DNA of 64,000 nucleotides from Enchytraeus crypticus (taxonomy: Eukaryota; Annelida; Clitellata; Enchytraeida; Enchytraeidae): NCBI GenBank assembly GCA_905160935.1, contig CAJHZI010000423.1, forward strand, positions 2,772,001 through 2,836,000, read 5' to 3'. A program made the position numbers and the translations under genes. Of the stretch, positions 48,780 to 60,852 are shown in pieces. The notes under the pieces are model-generated. The model searched no databases, was not told where the DNA came from, and was given only the letters and a program-made list of their open reading frames with translations. Position 1 is the stretch's first letter. Every line of letters starts with the position of its first letter.

Positions 48780-49340
48780 CATCTCACACATAAACCCAAA
48801 CACAAGTACACAACCATGCACAAACACACACACATACATGCACCCATGCATGTACACACACATGCACACACTCACGCCCACACATGCACATACACATACA
48901 CAAACACACACTCAGAGCACTTACCAGTGTACACATATACATACATACACAAATACACACCCTATATATATATATATATACGCACACAAATACACACATA
49001 TACATACATACATACACATGTACGTACATATATACATACATACACACATACATATATACACATAAACAAATTATACACACACATAAACTCATACATATAT
49101 ACTTATACAAACACATATACACATATACATACATCACATTCACATACACACCCACCTGTACATACACACATCAATCTACATATAGACAAAAAATATGCAT
49201 GCATGCATATAACTACATTCTAGGCAAATGAACCATCTGAAAAAAAATAGGCCTACATTACAATAAATATACTCATACATACAAAAACATACATAGATAT
49301 ACACACTTATGCACACACATACACACACCTATGCACACAT
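48780..49340. repeat. CA/CATA-rich low-complexity region
   Basis: Mixed (CA)n, (CATA)n and (TA)n runs for over 500 bases. All open frames here (HTHT- or VCVC-type) on both strands are compositional artefacts. Confidence 0.95.
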
Positions 49341-49439
49341 ATACATATAAGCCTTACCCACACACATGAATTCCTAGAAACAAAATACCCTCATAAGGTA
49401 TGAGACCAATCAGCCTGCGTATCTATACAACACAAACAA

Positions 49440-50120
49440 ACAATTTATTAATTTAATGTATTTCTTTCCAATACTTATCTAGTCTATTTTTGAAAGCATT
49501 CACTGATTCTGCCTCTACTACATACTGAGGTAACATGTTCCATATATTGACAACTCTCTGACTGAAAAAATTTCTTCTAATCTCTAATCTGGATCTAACC
49601 TTTATTATTTTGAATCTATGTCCTCTAGTTCTAGCATAATCAGATAATTTGAAAAATTCTTTACATTCGATATTGTCAAAACCTTTAATTATTTTAAACA
49701 CTTGAATTAAATCCCCTCTGATATGTCTATCTTCTAAACTAATTAGACCTAATATATATAACCTAGATTCATAGCTTTGACCTCTACATTCAGCAATCAT
49801 TTTAGTTGCTCTCCTTTGAACTCTTTCCATAAATTCTATATCCTTCCTTAAAAAAGGTCTCATTTAATTATTACATCCTTATTACGACTTTTTATAGTTC
49901 TCCTAATTAAACCTAAAGTGCGATTAGCACAATTTGCTGTTGATTTACACTGCTCTGAAAATTTTAGGGTATTATCAGTAATGACACCTAGATCTTTTTC
50001 TTTAATAGATGATTTTAGTTCTGCATTACCAAGCTTATATTGATGACAATTATTGTTGTGACCTACAGGCATAACTGTACATTTGTCAACATTCATGATA
50101 TTACATGATACATACATTTA
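49440..50120 (-). mobile_element. LINE fragment, Rex1/CR1-like (family L-E), ORF2 C-terminus
   Basis: Frame 1 (50117-49860) carries CTVMPVGHNN, KEKDLGVITDNTLKFSEQC and NRTLGLIRRTIKSRN. Frame 2 (49863-49453) starts RPFLRKDIEFMERVQRRATK and continues LYILGLISLEDRHIRGDLIQ, RTRGHRFKI, RRNFFSQRVVNIWNMLP and AFKNRLDKYW. Between them the usual LYNTLVRP...YCVQAW stretch is lost at a deletion/frameshift. These motifs are characteristic of the Rex1-type C-terminus. The reverse transcriptase catalytic part is absent. It ends only ~190 bases before the CNBP start. Confidence 0.85.
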
Positions 50121-50311
50121 ATGTCAAAATTCATGAGAAGTTGTGTGGTCTTTAAGAATATTGTCAACAATAAAAGGTGAGAAATTAACTGGTCTAGTTT
50201 ATTATCTAACTTGTGATGTTGGTTTAATGTCAAGGTCAGAAGTCTGAAGGAATTCTCTTCAAGACATCAATTAAGTTTACTTACTAAAGTTTGTTCCATG
50301 TTTATATGCAG
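50121..50311 (+). other. CNBP-like upstream region (outron or 5'-UTR intron end)
   Basis: AT-rich sequence ending in TTATATGCAG, a 3' splice site two bases before the ATG. It is therefore probably spliced away. Confidence 0.5.
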
Positions 50312-50313
50312 AC

Positions 50314-53300
50314 ATGGGAGACAGCAAGTGTTTTAATTGTGGTAAGCCGGGGCATTTCTCAAGAGAGTGCCGCTCTGCTAGGGGCGGAGGTGGAGGAGGC
50401 TATGGAGGTGGTGGTGGATTCGGAGGTGGTGGTGGATATAGTAGAGGTGGGGGAGGATATGGAGGTGGAGGTGGTTATGGAGGTGGTGGTGGTGGATATA
50501 GAGGGGATGGTGGCAGGGGTGGTGGTGGATCTAGTAAGTATTTTGCTACTTATGAATGAAATCAGAAGTTAAATTAATTTTGTAGGTTGCTATAAAGTTT
50601 TATTGCGACTAATGGCCGTATTCACTAGCGAGATTATCTCAATTTAAACCTTAACAGTGCGCTAAAGTACGGATTATCACAATTTGGTGTTCTCTAAACT
50701 AAAATCGGGGTTACCTCGTGGTTTAGTTAATTCACTAAGTGTTTTGTTTGTGAAGTAAGCTGCTTGGTCGATCAGCCTTGAAGGGCAGTGCTGTTATTGG
50801 CTGATGACCAAAAGACCAAGGTTTAAGGCAAGCTTAGTAAATATTGGTGTAAACTACTGAAATACATGAATTTTTGTGGTTGACCTTGTAGTTAATAACC
50901 GTGCAACAGTTTAATATTAATGATAATAATAATAGAGGTCTAACATCCGTTTCCTCATACAAGGATGATGTCAGGGACGTCGAGAGATTATTTAGTGAAG
51001 CCGAGAGATCTATTAGCAAATACCGAAATTTCTGAACAATAGATTAACCAACAACAGAGGCGTAATTGATCTGTTGATCAAGATAAGTTTAGTAAATGTG
51101 GTTATAAGTACCTATTTTAACATCTTAAGAATAATAAACTTTTTTGTGGCTATTTAACAATTCTATGTAGGTATATTTTTAAATAATTTATTCTTTTTTA
51201 GTTGAAAATTTTGTGATGCTTGTGTAAGCAATCAATGAAGATTATTTTTATTTAATTAATTAGAGCTTAATGCTAGGACTCCACCGAGCTGTAAGTTGTT
51301 GTACTGGTTTTTAATGTATGTAAACAAGATCATGTAGCTTAATATTTTAAACTTATATATATTTCTGTATTCCCCTTGTTGAGTCTTTGATTGTTTGAAG
51401 AATTGACCAACCGGTGACTGTGTGTGTCGTAGAAGGCGACTAAAGCACTAAGATACATACCAACGTCAGAAAGGGCATTCGGTTGTTGAGCGCCTAGGCT
51501 CAAGAAATTTGTAAAAAAAATTTAATGAATGGAAAAGTCTCAAATAGGGGAGAGTGACTGATGATATAATGTAGGACAGAGAGGATTTGAGACAGCCTAT
51601 TCGTATCCCGACCCTAGTTAAACTGGGATTCAAGGGAAGAAGATGATGATGATGATTTTTCTGTAGTACCTCAAAAGTTTCAAACTAAATTAGCTTTCAA
51701 GTATATGTAGCAAGCACACAGGGGTTTAACTGATTTTTTTAACACTCTGAAATGATACTTTTCATTTCTGTGCTTTTCTTGTCACTGACGAATTCATCAT
51801 CTCTTTGCTGCATCACAGCCTGAAACTGATGATGTGACATCAGTCGGTTGACTGCTGCAGAATACTTGCGTTGCCAGGTACGTGCTACAACTGTGGTAAG
51901 CCAGGTCACTTTGCTAGAGAGTGCTCGAGCTCTGGAGGAAGCAATGGATCTAGTAAGTGTGCCGTGTGATGATATTATATTGTCAGTTGCACGGAGGCGT
52001 TGCGTTAATGCATCTTTTTGGTAAGTCAGTACACTGTGTATGACTGCCAGAACTGTGTATTTACTTTTTGTTGATTGATATATACAGATATATTCCATAT
52101 ATGCTGTAAATGTTCTTATTTTAAATGTCTACGTATATACAGTCATTGTGTAAAATTGATGTTACATCTTGTTATTTTTACTATCGTACGTATATCATTC
52201 TTTAAGTCACTTGTACCTGCTATTGATTTTAGCAGTTTTCTTATCCTAATGGATATATTAGGCTCTATAGTTAACGTAAATTATTTAAGGCTAAGCTTAA
52301 GGCTAAGCGTAAAGTGACTGATATTAACTATTGTAGATTAGATATTGTAATTACGTAATTTCAGTAATTACATTTTACAATAAATAGCCTTTAAAATAGT
52401 CTGGTCTCTGTGTATATGCGCATAAATTTCATGTTCTATATTGGTATATAGGTGCAAATTGTGTTGGGGGTAAACTGTATAGGCACTAATACTTTGATTA
52501 TATGAGTAAAATTTGAGCAAAATGGAAAAAATACATTTCGTGCTTATCTATATATTAAGTATTTTTTGCTGTTATTTCTATAAAAAAATAGCTTATATTA
52601 AGTTTTTTTGCTGTTATTTCTGTAAAGGCTGGCTTTTGATACATTTAAAATTTGATTGTCTTGTCAGACTCGATGTTCAATGTGTCTCAGTTGTATTCTA
52701 CCATTTCTCCACTGTAGGGAGCTGCTACAACTGCGGCAGACCTGGACACATGTCCCGCGACTGCACGGAACAATCTGGAGGTGGTGGTGGTGGTGGTGGT
52801 GGTGGAGGCGGAGATAGCCGTCGCTGCTACAACTGTGGTGGCTCAGGTCACATGAGCCGCGAGTGCCCGGAGGATGATAAGAGAGCCGGAGGCGGCAGAG
52901 GAGGCGGCGGTGGTGGCTCTTGCTACAACTGTGGAGAGCCAGGTCACATGTCACGTGACTGCCCCGATGGGCCTAAACGTGACGGAGGAGGATCCGGCAA
53001 TGCTTGTTACAAGTACGTTCAGACTCCTCGTGTCTCCTCTTACATTTCAACTTCCTGTGGACTGTACATGCACTGTTGCTTAACTGTTAAAATAGATTAA
53101 ACTTGTCTATAATTATTGACCGTGTGTCGTTGTGTTACAAGATTATAATTAATTAATCGTCATAAATTTATTTATGATTATAAACCATTAACGACAGATT
53201 ATAATCTGTCTGTATAATCTGTATAATCTGTTCAGTGAGTCGTAGGTGGAGTTTGTGCCTTCTGGATTTTCAGCTATAGGATTGAGTTCTTAATAGTTAT

Positions 53301-54317
53301 TCAGTTTTTTTTTTCCGTAGAAAACGGTCATAATTTATCTAATTGAAAGTTATTTAATTCACTGATATTAAATAAATAAATAATTTAATTAACTAAATAA
53401 AGTCAGTTATTTAATTCACTGTTGCACTGTAAAGTACTAAATTTGTTTGCAAATTGTGTTGATTGGATAGTTAATCAGCATTTTGATTTAGCTGTCATTT
53501 GTTGACTGATATAATGTTTGGTGAGCACTATTTAAGCTCTTTATAAATACCGGCCTATCTAATTGAGAAGTGAAAAAATAGTGTATGGCTAAAATTTATT
53601 AGCCTTTGTCTAGGATACTAATTTATATCTAGGACATTGCAGGACACATTAACCATTTGTGAAATTGTAGAGTTTTATCTCAATGGAATAGGAATTTTGG
53701 CAGCTTATGGACGTTTGCTATTTATACATGTCTAGTGTAATCTGCAGGGCAAAAAATGTATTGCATGTTAAATAATGATGAGCTTATTGATGTTTATGGC
53801 TTACAAGCAATTAAGATTTTTATTCAATATACACTAGTTTGGTGCATATGAAAGAGTTTTCTGTGGTACATGAATTTTTTCTGTCTTGTTAAACTAATAT
53901 GATTCTCCTGGAAGAGCTCTTTAATGATGGCTTTGTTTTGATGAATACTGACTCCTGAAGTGAATTTAGCTGGTTGGCTTTAACAAGCTACTTGTTTTGT
54001 TTGGTGAATTATTGTTTGTAGAAGATTGGCACGGTGCCAAGAGACCCAAGTATGTTGTTCATACTTTATTTATTTATGCTTGTCTTTTTTGGGTTATATA
54101 TTTCTGTCCAGTTAGACTAATATGTAGTAATATCATGTATATCTTGTGTATGTAGTAATATCTTGTACTAATGTCTTATCTCTTTTATTATGCCTCATTA
54201 TCTTAAGCATACAATTTTCTAATCCCATGGATGTTGAATGACCATTTGTTGTGTTGTTTAAACAGCTGTGGCGAGGCGGGTCACATTTCTCGCAACTGTC
54301 CCCAGGGAGCTCGTTAG
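50314..54317 (+). CDS. CNBP: CNBP-type glycine-rich CCHC zinc-knuckle protein, 4 coding exons
   Basis: Exons 50314-50533, 51878-51952, 52718-53012, 54266-54317 sum to 642 nt (213 aa) with consistent phases. Six CCHC knuckles are seen: [70 protein letters not shown] and, rebuilt across the last intron, [14 protein letters not shown]. Long poly-Gly/GGY stretches with RG dipeptides separate knuckles 1-2 and 3-5. Vertebrate CNBP has seven knuckles plus an RGG box (~177 aa). The family binds G-rich single-stranded DNA and RNA and promotes translation. The Gly expansion resembles hexamer-binding or GRP-type relatives, so one-to-one orthology is less sure than the family. The start ATG follows the acceptor TATATGCAG by two bases. 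Retention of intron 1 would stop after 81 codons. Confidence 0.85.
51385..51655 (+). repeat. SINE-like element, family A (complete organisation), in CNBP intron 1
   Basis: Head (TTTGAAGAATTGACCAACCG, TGTGTGTCGTAGAAGGCGAC), middle (ACGTCAGAAAGGGCATTCGG, GCGCCTAGGCTCAAGAAATT), LINE-type tail (GTAGGACAGAGAGGATTTGA, CCTATTCGTATCCCGACCCT, AGTTAAACTGGGATTCAAGG) and a GATGATGATGAT run. It is the clearest A copy in the window and serves as the reference here. Confidence 0.85.
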
Positions 54318-54530
54318 AACCCACGACCTTCAAGTGGGGCAGAGTCTATGTGGATTCCATGCAGCCTTGTGCAAGCTATCGACATCTCCTGCTGTAGATA
54401 GTTGTGAGAAAACACTCGTCGTAGTGTGAATTGTAAAGAATGTGGATTTACGATTTAAAGCAAGATACACTTAACAAAGTTTAATATTCCGCGGTGTGAT
54501 TTTGTACTGTTGCAGCTTTGTGCTATTAAA
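54318..54530 (+). terminator. CNBP 3' UTR with candidate polyadenylation signal
   Basis: ATTAAA at 54525-54530 lies about 210 bases after the stop and is the first good variant signal. It is an inference from motif and position only. Confidence 0.45.
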
Positions 54531-54744
54531 GCTCAAAACTGTGATGTAAAAAAACTGTTGTGTATGGGTGAGGTGAAATTTGGATGACGTCTTGTTGAGC
54601 TCTACTGTGTTGGAATAGCCTTGTTCAATCGTCAACAACATTAATGTTAGTTGTGAAGAATAACGTTGAAATAATGATCAATGTGAATTTACTAGCTTGT
54701 TGAAAGTGATCTGAACGATTTTGATTTGAAGATGTTACTGTTAA

Positions 54745-54865
54745 GAAGAGGTTACTGTACTACAGCAGCCTGTATAAACTGTGTATCACTGATGTTAACG
54801 GTGGTTAGGAGGAGGTTACTGTACTACAGTAGCCTGTGTAGCACTGGTGTTAACAGTAGTTAGGG
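54745..54865. repeat. ~70-bp tandem duplication
   Basis: GAGGTTACTGTACTACAGCA...GATGTTAACGGTGGTTAGG is followed by a second, slightly shorter copy (GGAGGTTACTGTACTACAGT...GGTGTTAACAGTAGTTAGG). Confidence 0.85.
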
Positions 54866-57800
54866 AAACGCTGGAATGAAACTGAACGGGATAGAATTGA
54901 ATAAGCTTTTTTCTAGGCTTCTTTAACTCACGTGGACATTTCTCCGATCATGATCATTTGCAGTATAATACTTTTTGTGAAAGTGTTTGTGTAACGTATT
55001 GGCAAAGTGAATGCTGTTTACTAATGGACCAAGTATTTGTTCGTATGTTATATTTCTTATCTATATTTCAGCTGATTGAGGTATATAAATGCAAAAGTTT
55101 TGAGGTTCGAGAACTGATCGGGATCATGGAGATGAGTCGCGTGTTTTGGATATGCGGCCTATAGTGAAAATGCATGATCATTTGCAGGAAGTTGATCATT
55201 AACCCATGACCTATGCTTAAATGGACTTGCTGAGATTCCAGCATGCACAACTTGTGTACACTTTGGATTGATCATTGAATTTATAAATGCTAAAGTATAG
55301 TGAATCTATACTTAAAAGTATAGATTCCCTTCAAAATCCGTTGTAAAGTTTTACTTTAGAGTTTTACTTATTTCCACCCAATCTGTGGTTTCTTAATCGA
55401 TTTAAACACCTGCTAGCTAACTCTCAGGATAGGCCAACATTTTTGACAATTTTTTGTTAAGGTATATATTAATGATGTATTTTAGTATATAAAATGTTCC
55501 ATTTAATATTCACAAGTTTCACTAATTTAGATTCACTAGTGTTACTTTTTTTACAGATCTACTTTTGAGAGTATTTTCTATATAGTATAGTAATTGAAAA
55601 TGATGCAAGGTCTTGTGCGTAGTTTTGGCAGGATTGTAGTCCTATTACTTTCAGAATAATAGTGTGACTAGCACCAAAGTTCCTACAAGTTTGATTTATT
55701 ATTTTTATATTTCACTCTCTCAGGTCAGACGTATCTGAGACGGCTAACTTGACAGTTTGCTTTTGAACAATTATACCTTAACTTAAGAAAATATATATTA
55801 ATACTATGTTTTTTTTTCTGATAAGTTTCAGAAATGTTGTTCAGTGATAAGAATGTTGATTTCAATTTTGATACTTATGTCTTTAAGTATATGTATATAT
55901 TTAAAGTTAGTTACTAAGACGTAATCATATTTATTGAAAGCACTGTCATTCTATTCACATAGAAATAACGTGTAGTTTTTAATGTAATTGAAGTTATAGA
56001 TAGTACCTGTAAACAACCTCTTAGAAACTTATATATGATGTTAATAAGTTTTTAAATTATTATTATTGAATGGCAATGTAGGCTAATGCTATGAGACTAG
56101 GGACGTGTTTTTACGAAAATTTGGTCACATACCCTTTGCAAAGTTTCAGATATTAGTTTATGAATTTGAACATCTCATTCAGTTATCAGTAGTGCCGCCT
56201 GTTGTTCTTCTAATTTAGTTGAGTACTCTTCAACTCTTCCCCGGACTGAACAGCTTGACTTTGAGTTTCTTATCAATTTTTTAATTTTGTCATTTTATAG
56301 AATGTTTGTCAATAAAAGTGAGGTAGATGATCTCTTTAACTTTACACTATGCTGGATATAATATGCATAAGTGAAATTAAAGATAAACCTAATGATGTAC
56401 GGCCCTTGTTATGCCCATTAAGGCCCTGACTGATGATGAAACGGACTTCAAATATCTTGCTGTATTTGTAGGATGCTTACGAAGAACATGCAAGTTTAAC
56501 ACTTAAATTCTTTTCAATGCGAGAAAATTACAGGGGAAGTTGAAACCGTTATCGTGCAGTAAACTGATTTGTATTACTGAAATTTGTGAACGGGAGGCGC
56601 ACTTTTATACAATGTGGCTAAAATTAATATACACGAAATAAGTTTGAAAACGATAATTTTTAGTTAACAGAAAATTGAATGTAATGCGATCTTGATTGCA
56701 CACTATATCGACTAATTTGCTTTATTCAATAGTTTCCGCTGGTTTATTGAATAACTAAGTCTGATCGTAGGGCCTCTCTGTAATAGCCACAATCTGACCT
56801 CTGTAATAGCCACAATCTGACCCATCTTATCTACATGTAGACCTCGGCATCAAGGGAACTGAAATGAAATTAATATTTCTCAAACTCTAAATAGAAATTT
56901 CACTTTAAAGTACTAGGTTATGGAACAATAGAATGTTATTAGAAATAATTTTAAAGCAACCATTAGTACATTCCAATTTCTAGATGTCTAATATAATGAT
57001 ATTTTATATCTGTCTTACTTTTCTCCGAGGAAGATAATTATTACATATCAGGGAAGGAAACGTTGATAAATCTAAAACCGGCGTTGGCCAATGTTTATTC
57101 AGGTTTGATGAATAGTGCTATTTAAACGAATCCCTAAAGCAACGAAATCAAAAAAGGAATGATTTTGGAAGATGTTAAGATGGATCTGTTGGAGTTTGGA
57201 CAGGACTCTTTATACCGTGCAGTAACTAAAGATTAAATTAAAAGCACTTCCTTTTGTGAGACGGCTTCGCTAACAAAGTGTGCTCGATGCTTATATTGTG
57301 TCCTTAATTATTGATGACTACGAAGCTAATTATTGTTGTTGTTGTTGTAAAGATCAATGGATGACTAGTGAAACTAGAAATGTTCTCCAAAATACTTCTT
57401 GTATTCTTATTCAATTTTTTTAAACATTATAACTCGACACTTTGAAAAAATCGAAGCTCGCAAACCTTAACACTTCATCTGCAATTGCCAGAAGAACTTT
57501 TCTTTAGTATAGTTATTGTGCATGTCCATATATAAAGCTTGAAAATCAAAACTTGAAACAGAAAGTAATATTTAACCAGATTTAACTTTTTGACGTGATT
57601 TAAACGAAAAATTCTTATTTTTGTTTACATTGAATTTGACATAAAATAAAAAAATTACAGCGAATGTTATATTAGTATAGATTCTTTCTGAAAAGATCAT
57701 CGCTATCTCTATCAAGTAATTTTTATGTTTTTAAGTACATACACTTTGTGAATTCTGCGTAAATTTATCATTTATTTACTGTATTAATTTTTAACCTACT

Positions 57801-58262
57801 GTTTTACTAACAGTAACCAGAGAAAAAAAGTCTTGAGAGAAAAGAAATGGTAGTGTTTAAATTCCAATTAATCTCTGCCTTTGGTTTGGACAAATGGCCT
57901 CTCCATCGTACTTATACCTAAAGACTGCTTCATCCAACTCGCTGTTGCTCTTACTTTCACCTAATCATCTCTCAACATGCTTGGTGCACTTGAAGACATA
58001 CATTTGTTATTATTAAGTTCAAATTTCTTCAGTTTGAAACTTTTAAACAAAATTTTTATATGGCGTTGTAAATGAGTTTATTATACTAAATAATGTTATT
58101 CTGAAAATGAGGTTGATATCGTTTTTATCTTAAGTGGCATTTATTAAGTAACCACCTGTTTATAGACTTTTTATGCCTATAATAAGTGCTGTAGTTGTAA
58201 AAAAAAGAAGTGGCTATCGATATAAAAAGCGAAGTTGGTTATGAAAAGTTATCTTAACTGAA
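54866..58262. other. gene-free AT-rich stretch between CNBP and PDCL
   Basis: No exon or family repeat recognised in 3.4 kb. A 25-bp direct repeat (CTCTGTAATAGCCACAATCT) occurs twice near 56.78-56.82 kb, and a GTT run near 57.33 kb. It may contain the PDCL promoter or a non-coding first exon. Confidence 0.45.
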
Positions 58263-58264
58263 GA

Positions 58265-58395
58265 GGGGGGAGGCAATTCATGGCGAGCGTGATTAGTATG
58301 AGATTACAAGGGGGCAGAGCCCCCAGTGGGGTCCAGTGGTAAAACTCCTGGTAGGGGGTCAGGGGGCAAAGCCCTCTTGAAGCCGATTTTTCATA
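58265..58395. repeat. GC-rich hairpin-forming island
   Basis: GGGGGCAGAGCCCCC is a perfect 5-bp G/C hairpin, followed by GTGGGGTCCAGTGG and GGGGGTCAGGGGGCAAAGCC, ending GAAGCCGATTTTTC. A related-looking block lies at 22.37 kb. It is probably a small dispersed element. Confidence 0.5.
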
Positions 58396-58752
58396 TTTTA
58401 AATTAAAAAATTCAATGTAAAGTCACTTTTATTCTCTCCGAAACAGGTTCATAATTTCTAAAGACATATTTATAAAAATATTTTATAGTGGCATCTTTAA
58501 GCTCTTGAAGCATTGCGTACCCATACACTGATTGCTTAATTTTTAGGTTAACTCCAGAAGTTATGGTTGCTAATGACTGCTCTAAGCTTACAATTAATGG
58601 ACTTGAAGAATTGCTGTTAGCTAATATTCAGTGTTATTTTGTGTCATGTATTGTTTATAGTCATTCCTACTTGGTTGCAAAACCCTTTTGATGACCCTAA
58701 TAAAAATGAAAATAAAATATATAATTGATAAAACTTCTTAAATTTCCTCTAG

Positions 58753-60794
58753 ATGGCTCTAAGTGCAGATGACAGATTGCTCGGCGAGAAGGTTCACTAT
58801 TACTGCAGCAGTAGTGAAGATGAGGATGATGGAGGGAAGGAGGGTGGGTCTCCAGGTGACGACACGACTAGTGCACCTAAATTCATTCCTGATCACCAAG
58901 TTAAAGACTACACGTCAAATGTAATAATTTAGCTTGTCGCTTGTCTAGCTGTAGCGTGTTTGCGTAGAGCAAGCATGCTACTATTTGTTTTATTTTATTA
59001 ATTTATTAATTTTATTATTTATTTTAATTTGTATTTTATATACCAGACCTGTTTGGAAGCTCTTATATCTCTTTTACAAACATCTTTCAGGTCAATTTGG
59101 GTGAATCAGATTATAATCACTGATTTATAAATATTAATGCTAATTGTTTTTCAGTGCTTAACTATTAGAATTGATCTATCTAAATAATAATAAAATTTCT
59201 AATAAAATAATAATGTTAGTAATAATAAGTCCAACAACCTTCAAGTTCCAGTCTATAGGAAGTAAGCCCAAGAGGTGGAAGATTTAATAAGTCCTTCACC
59301 GAAACTTACAAGTCAAAGTCCAAGTTCACCACGGGCAAGTCCAATCAAGCTGAGGTCAACTGCTGTATAATATCTTCATAGAGTAATATCTTTGATACAT
59401 TTTTTATTGTGAAATCAGCTTTCCTGCTGAGATTTATCTCTTAGTTTTAAACATATCAATTCAATTTATTCAACAATATGCGCAGACTGGTCCAAAAGGT
59501 GTGATAGAAGACTGGAGGAGATTCAAGCAGCTTGAGACGGAGAAGAGGAGCGAACAAGAACAAGAGCGCTTGAATCTCGCTAAGAAGTTATCGTTAACCT
59601 GTAGAACCAATGTAATGTTCAATGAAATTTGTTTGCGAACAATTCTATATATTGATTAAATTTTACAATTTTTCATATTTGCTTTTTATTGGAACTGAGA
59701 TTTTCCAGAGATCTGTCTATAGTTTTGAGAAGATTTGAAAACATATTGTTACATAGTTAAAAGTTAAAAAAAACATATTGTTACATTTGCTACATAGTAT
59801 TTTAGGACTGCTGATTTAAATCTCTCTCACTGCACTGCCATGTGACAGGTCCATGTTTCATACTCATACTTGAGTCTGCTTTCATGCTTCATATAAGCCA
59901 CTCCATAGATATAGGCTCCATGTTGCCTATAATCTGGGAAAATATGGCTTCTGGGGTGGTTTCCTTTTACATTCCTTAGTTTTTGTTTTGTTGCCTCCTA
60001 TGACTCGTGGAGTTAATGGTTTGCCTAATCTTCAGTGTCCCTGACGTAACTTGAGGAATTTAAGATGTTTAATTAACTTGCGTATAATGGCAGTAGTGTT
60101 TTTAAAAGTATTGGTATATTAATAATTTCTAATGTATCAATTGCTTGACCTAGAGACTTGGAATTGACTGTGCTATTATTACTTTGCTTATAAGTCTCAC
60201 AAATTATTGACATAAACCTTTAGTCTAAAAAAATAAAATAAAATTGCCTTCTACGGTATGAATGATGTTCATTTCTGAATTCTATTTTACGAATAGTGTG
60301 CATTGTTCATTTATACTGCTCTGTAAAATTTTATTGCAATTTTTCGTAAGTCCAAATTTTGTGTTAAATATTTAACTTGTTTATTTTAGAGGGAAGATGA
60401 AGAGGAGAAACAGAAAGAAGCTGCATTGACGAAGCAGTTAGAGGAAGAATTTGAGGATATGGAGGAAGAATTTCTGAAGGAATACAGACAGAAACGTCTT
60501 GAAGATATTCGCAGAACTCTGGAGACACTGTACTTGCCTGGTTTTTACCTGTCAAGTGCACGCATTATAATGCAATGAATGTTCTTTATGATATTTAGAG
60601 GCCTATTTGCGAATTAAAAATATTTCTCAAGCCCTATACTTCTTTGATTTTTTTGAAACATTAGTTAATTTATGAGACATCTGATTTGTAAAAGTATATA
60701 TCTTAGCATGCTATATGTAATATGTATATTTTGCCTTATAAGATTTGTGAAAATAATAGAAGCACAGAATTTATTGTTCAGTATAATAGTATAG

Positions 60795-60852
<58 letters not shown>

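Noticed and set aside
48784-49231. Overlapping open frames of His/Thr or Cys/Val repeats
   Set aside because: Compositional artefacts of CA/CATA-rich DNA on both strands.
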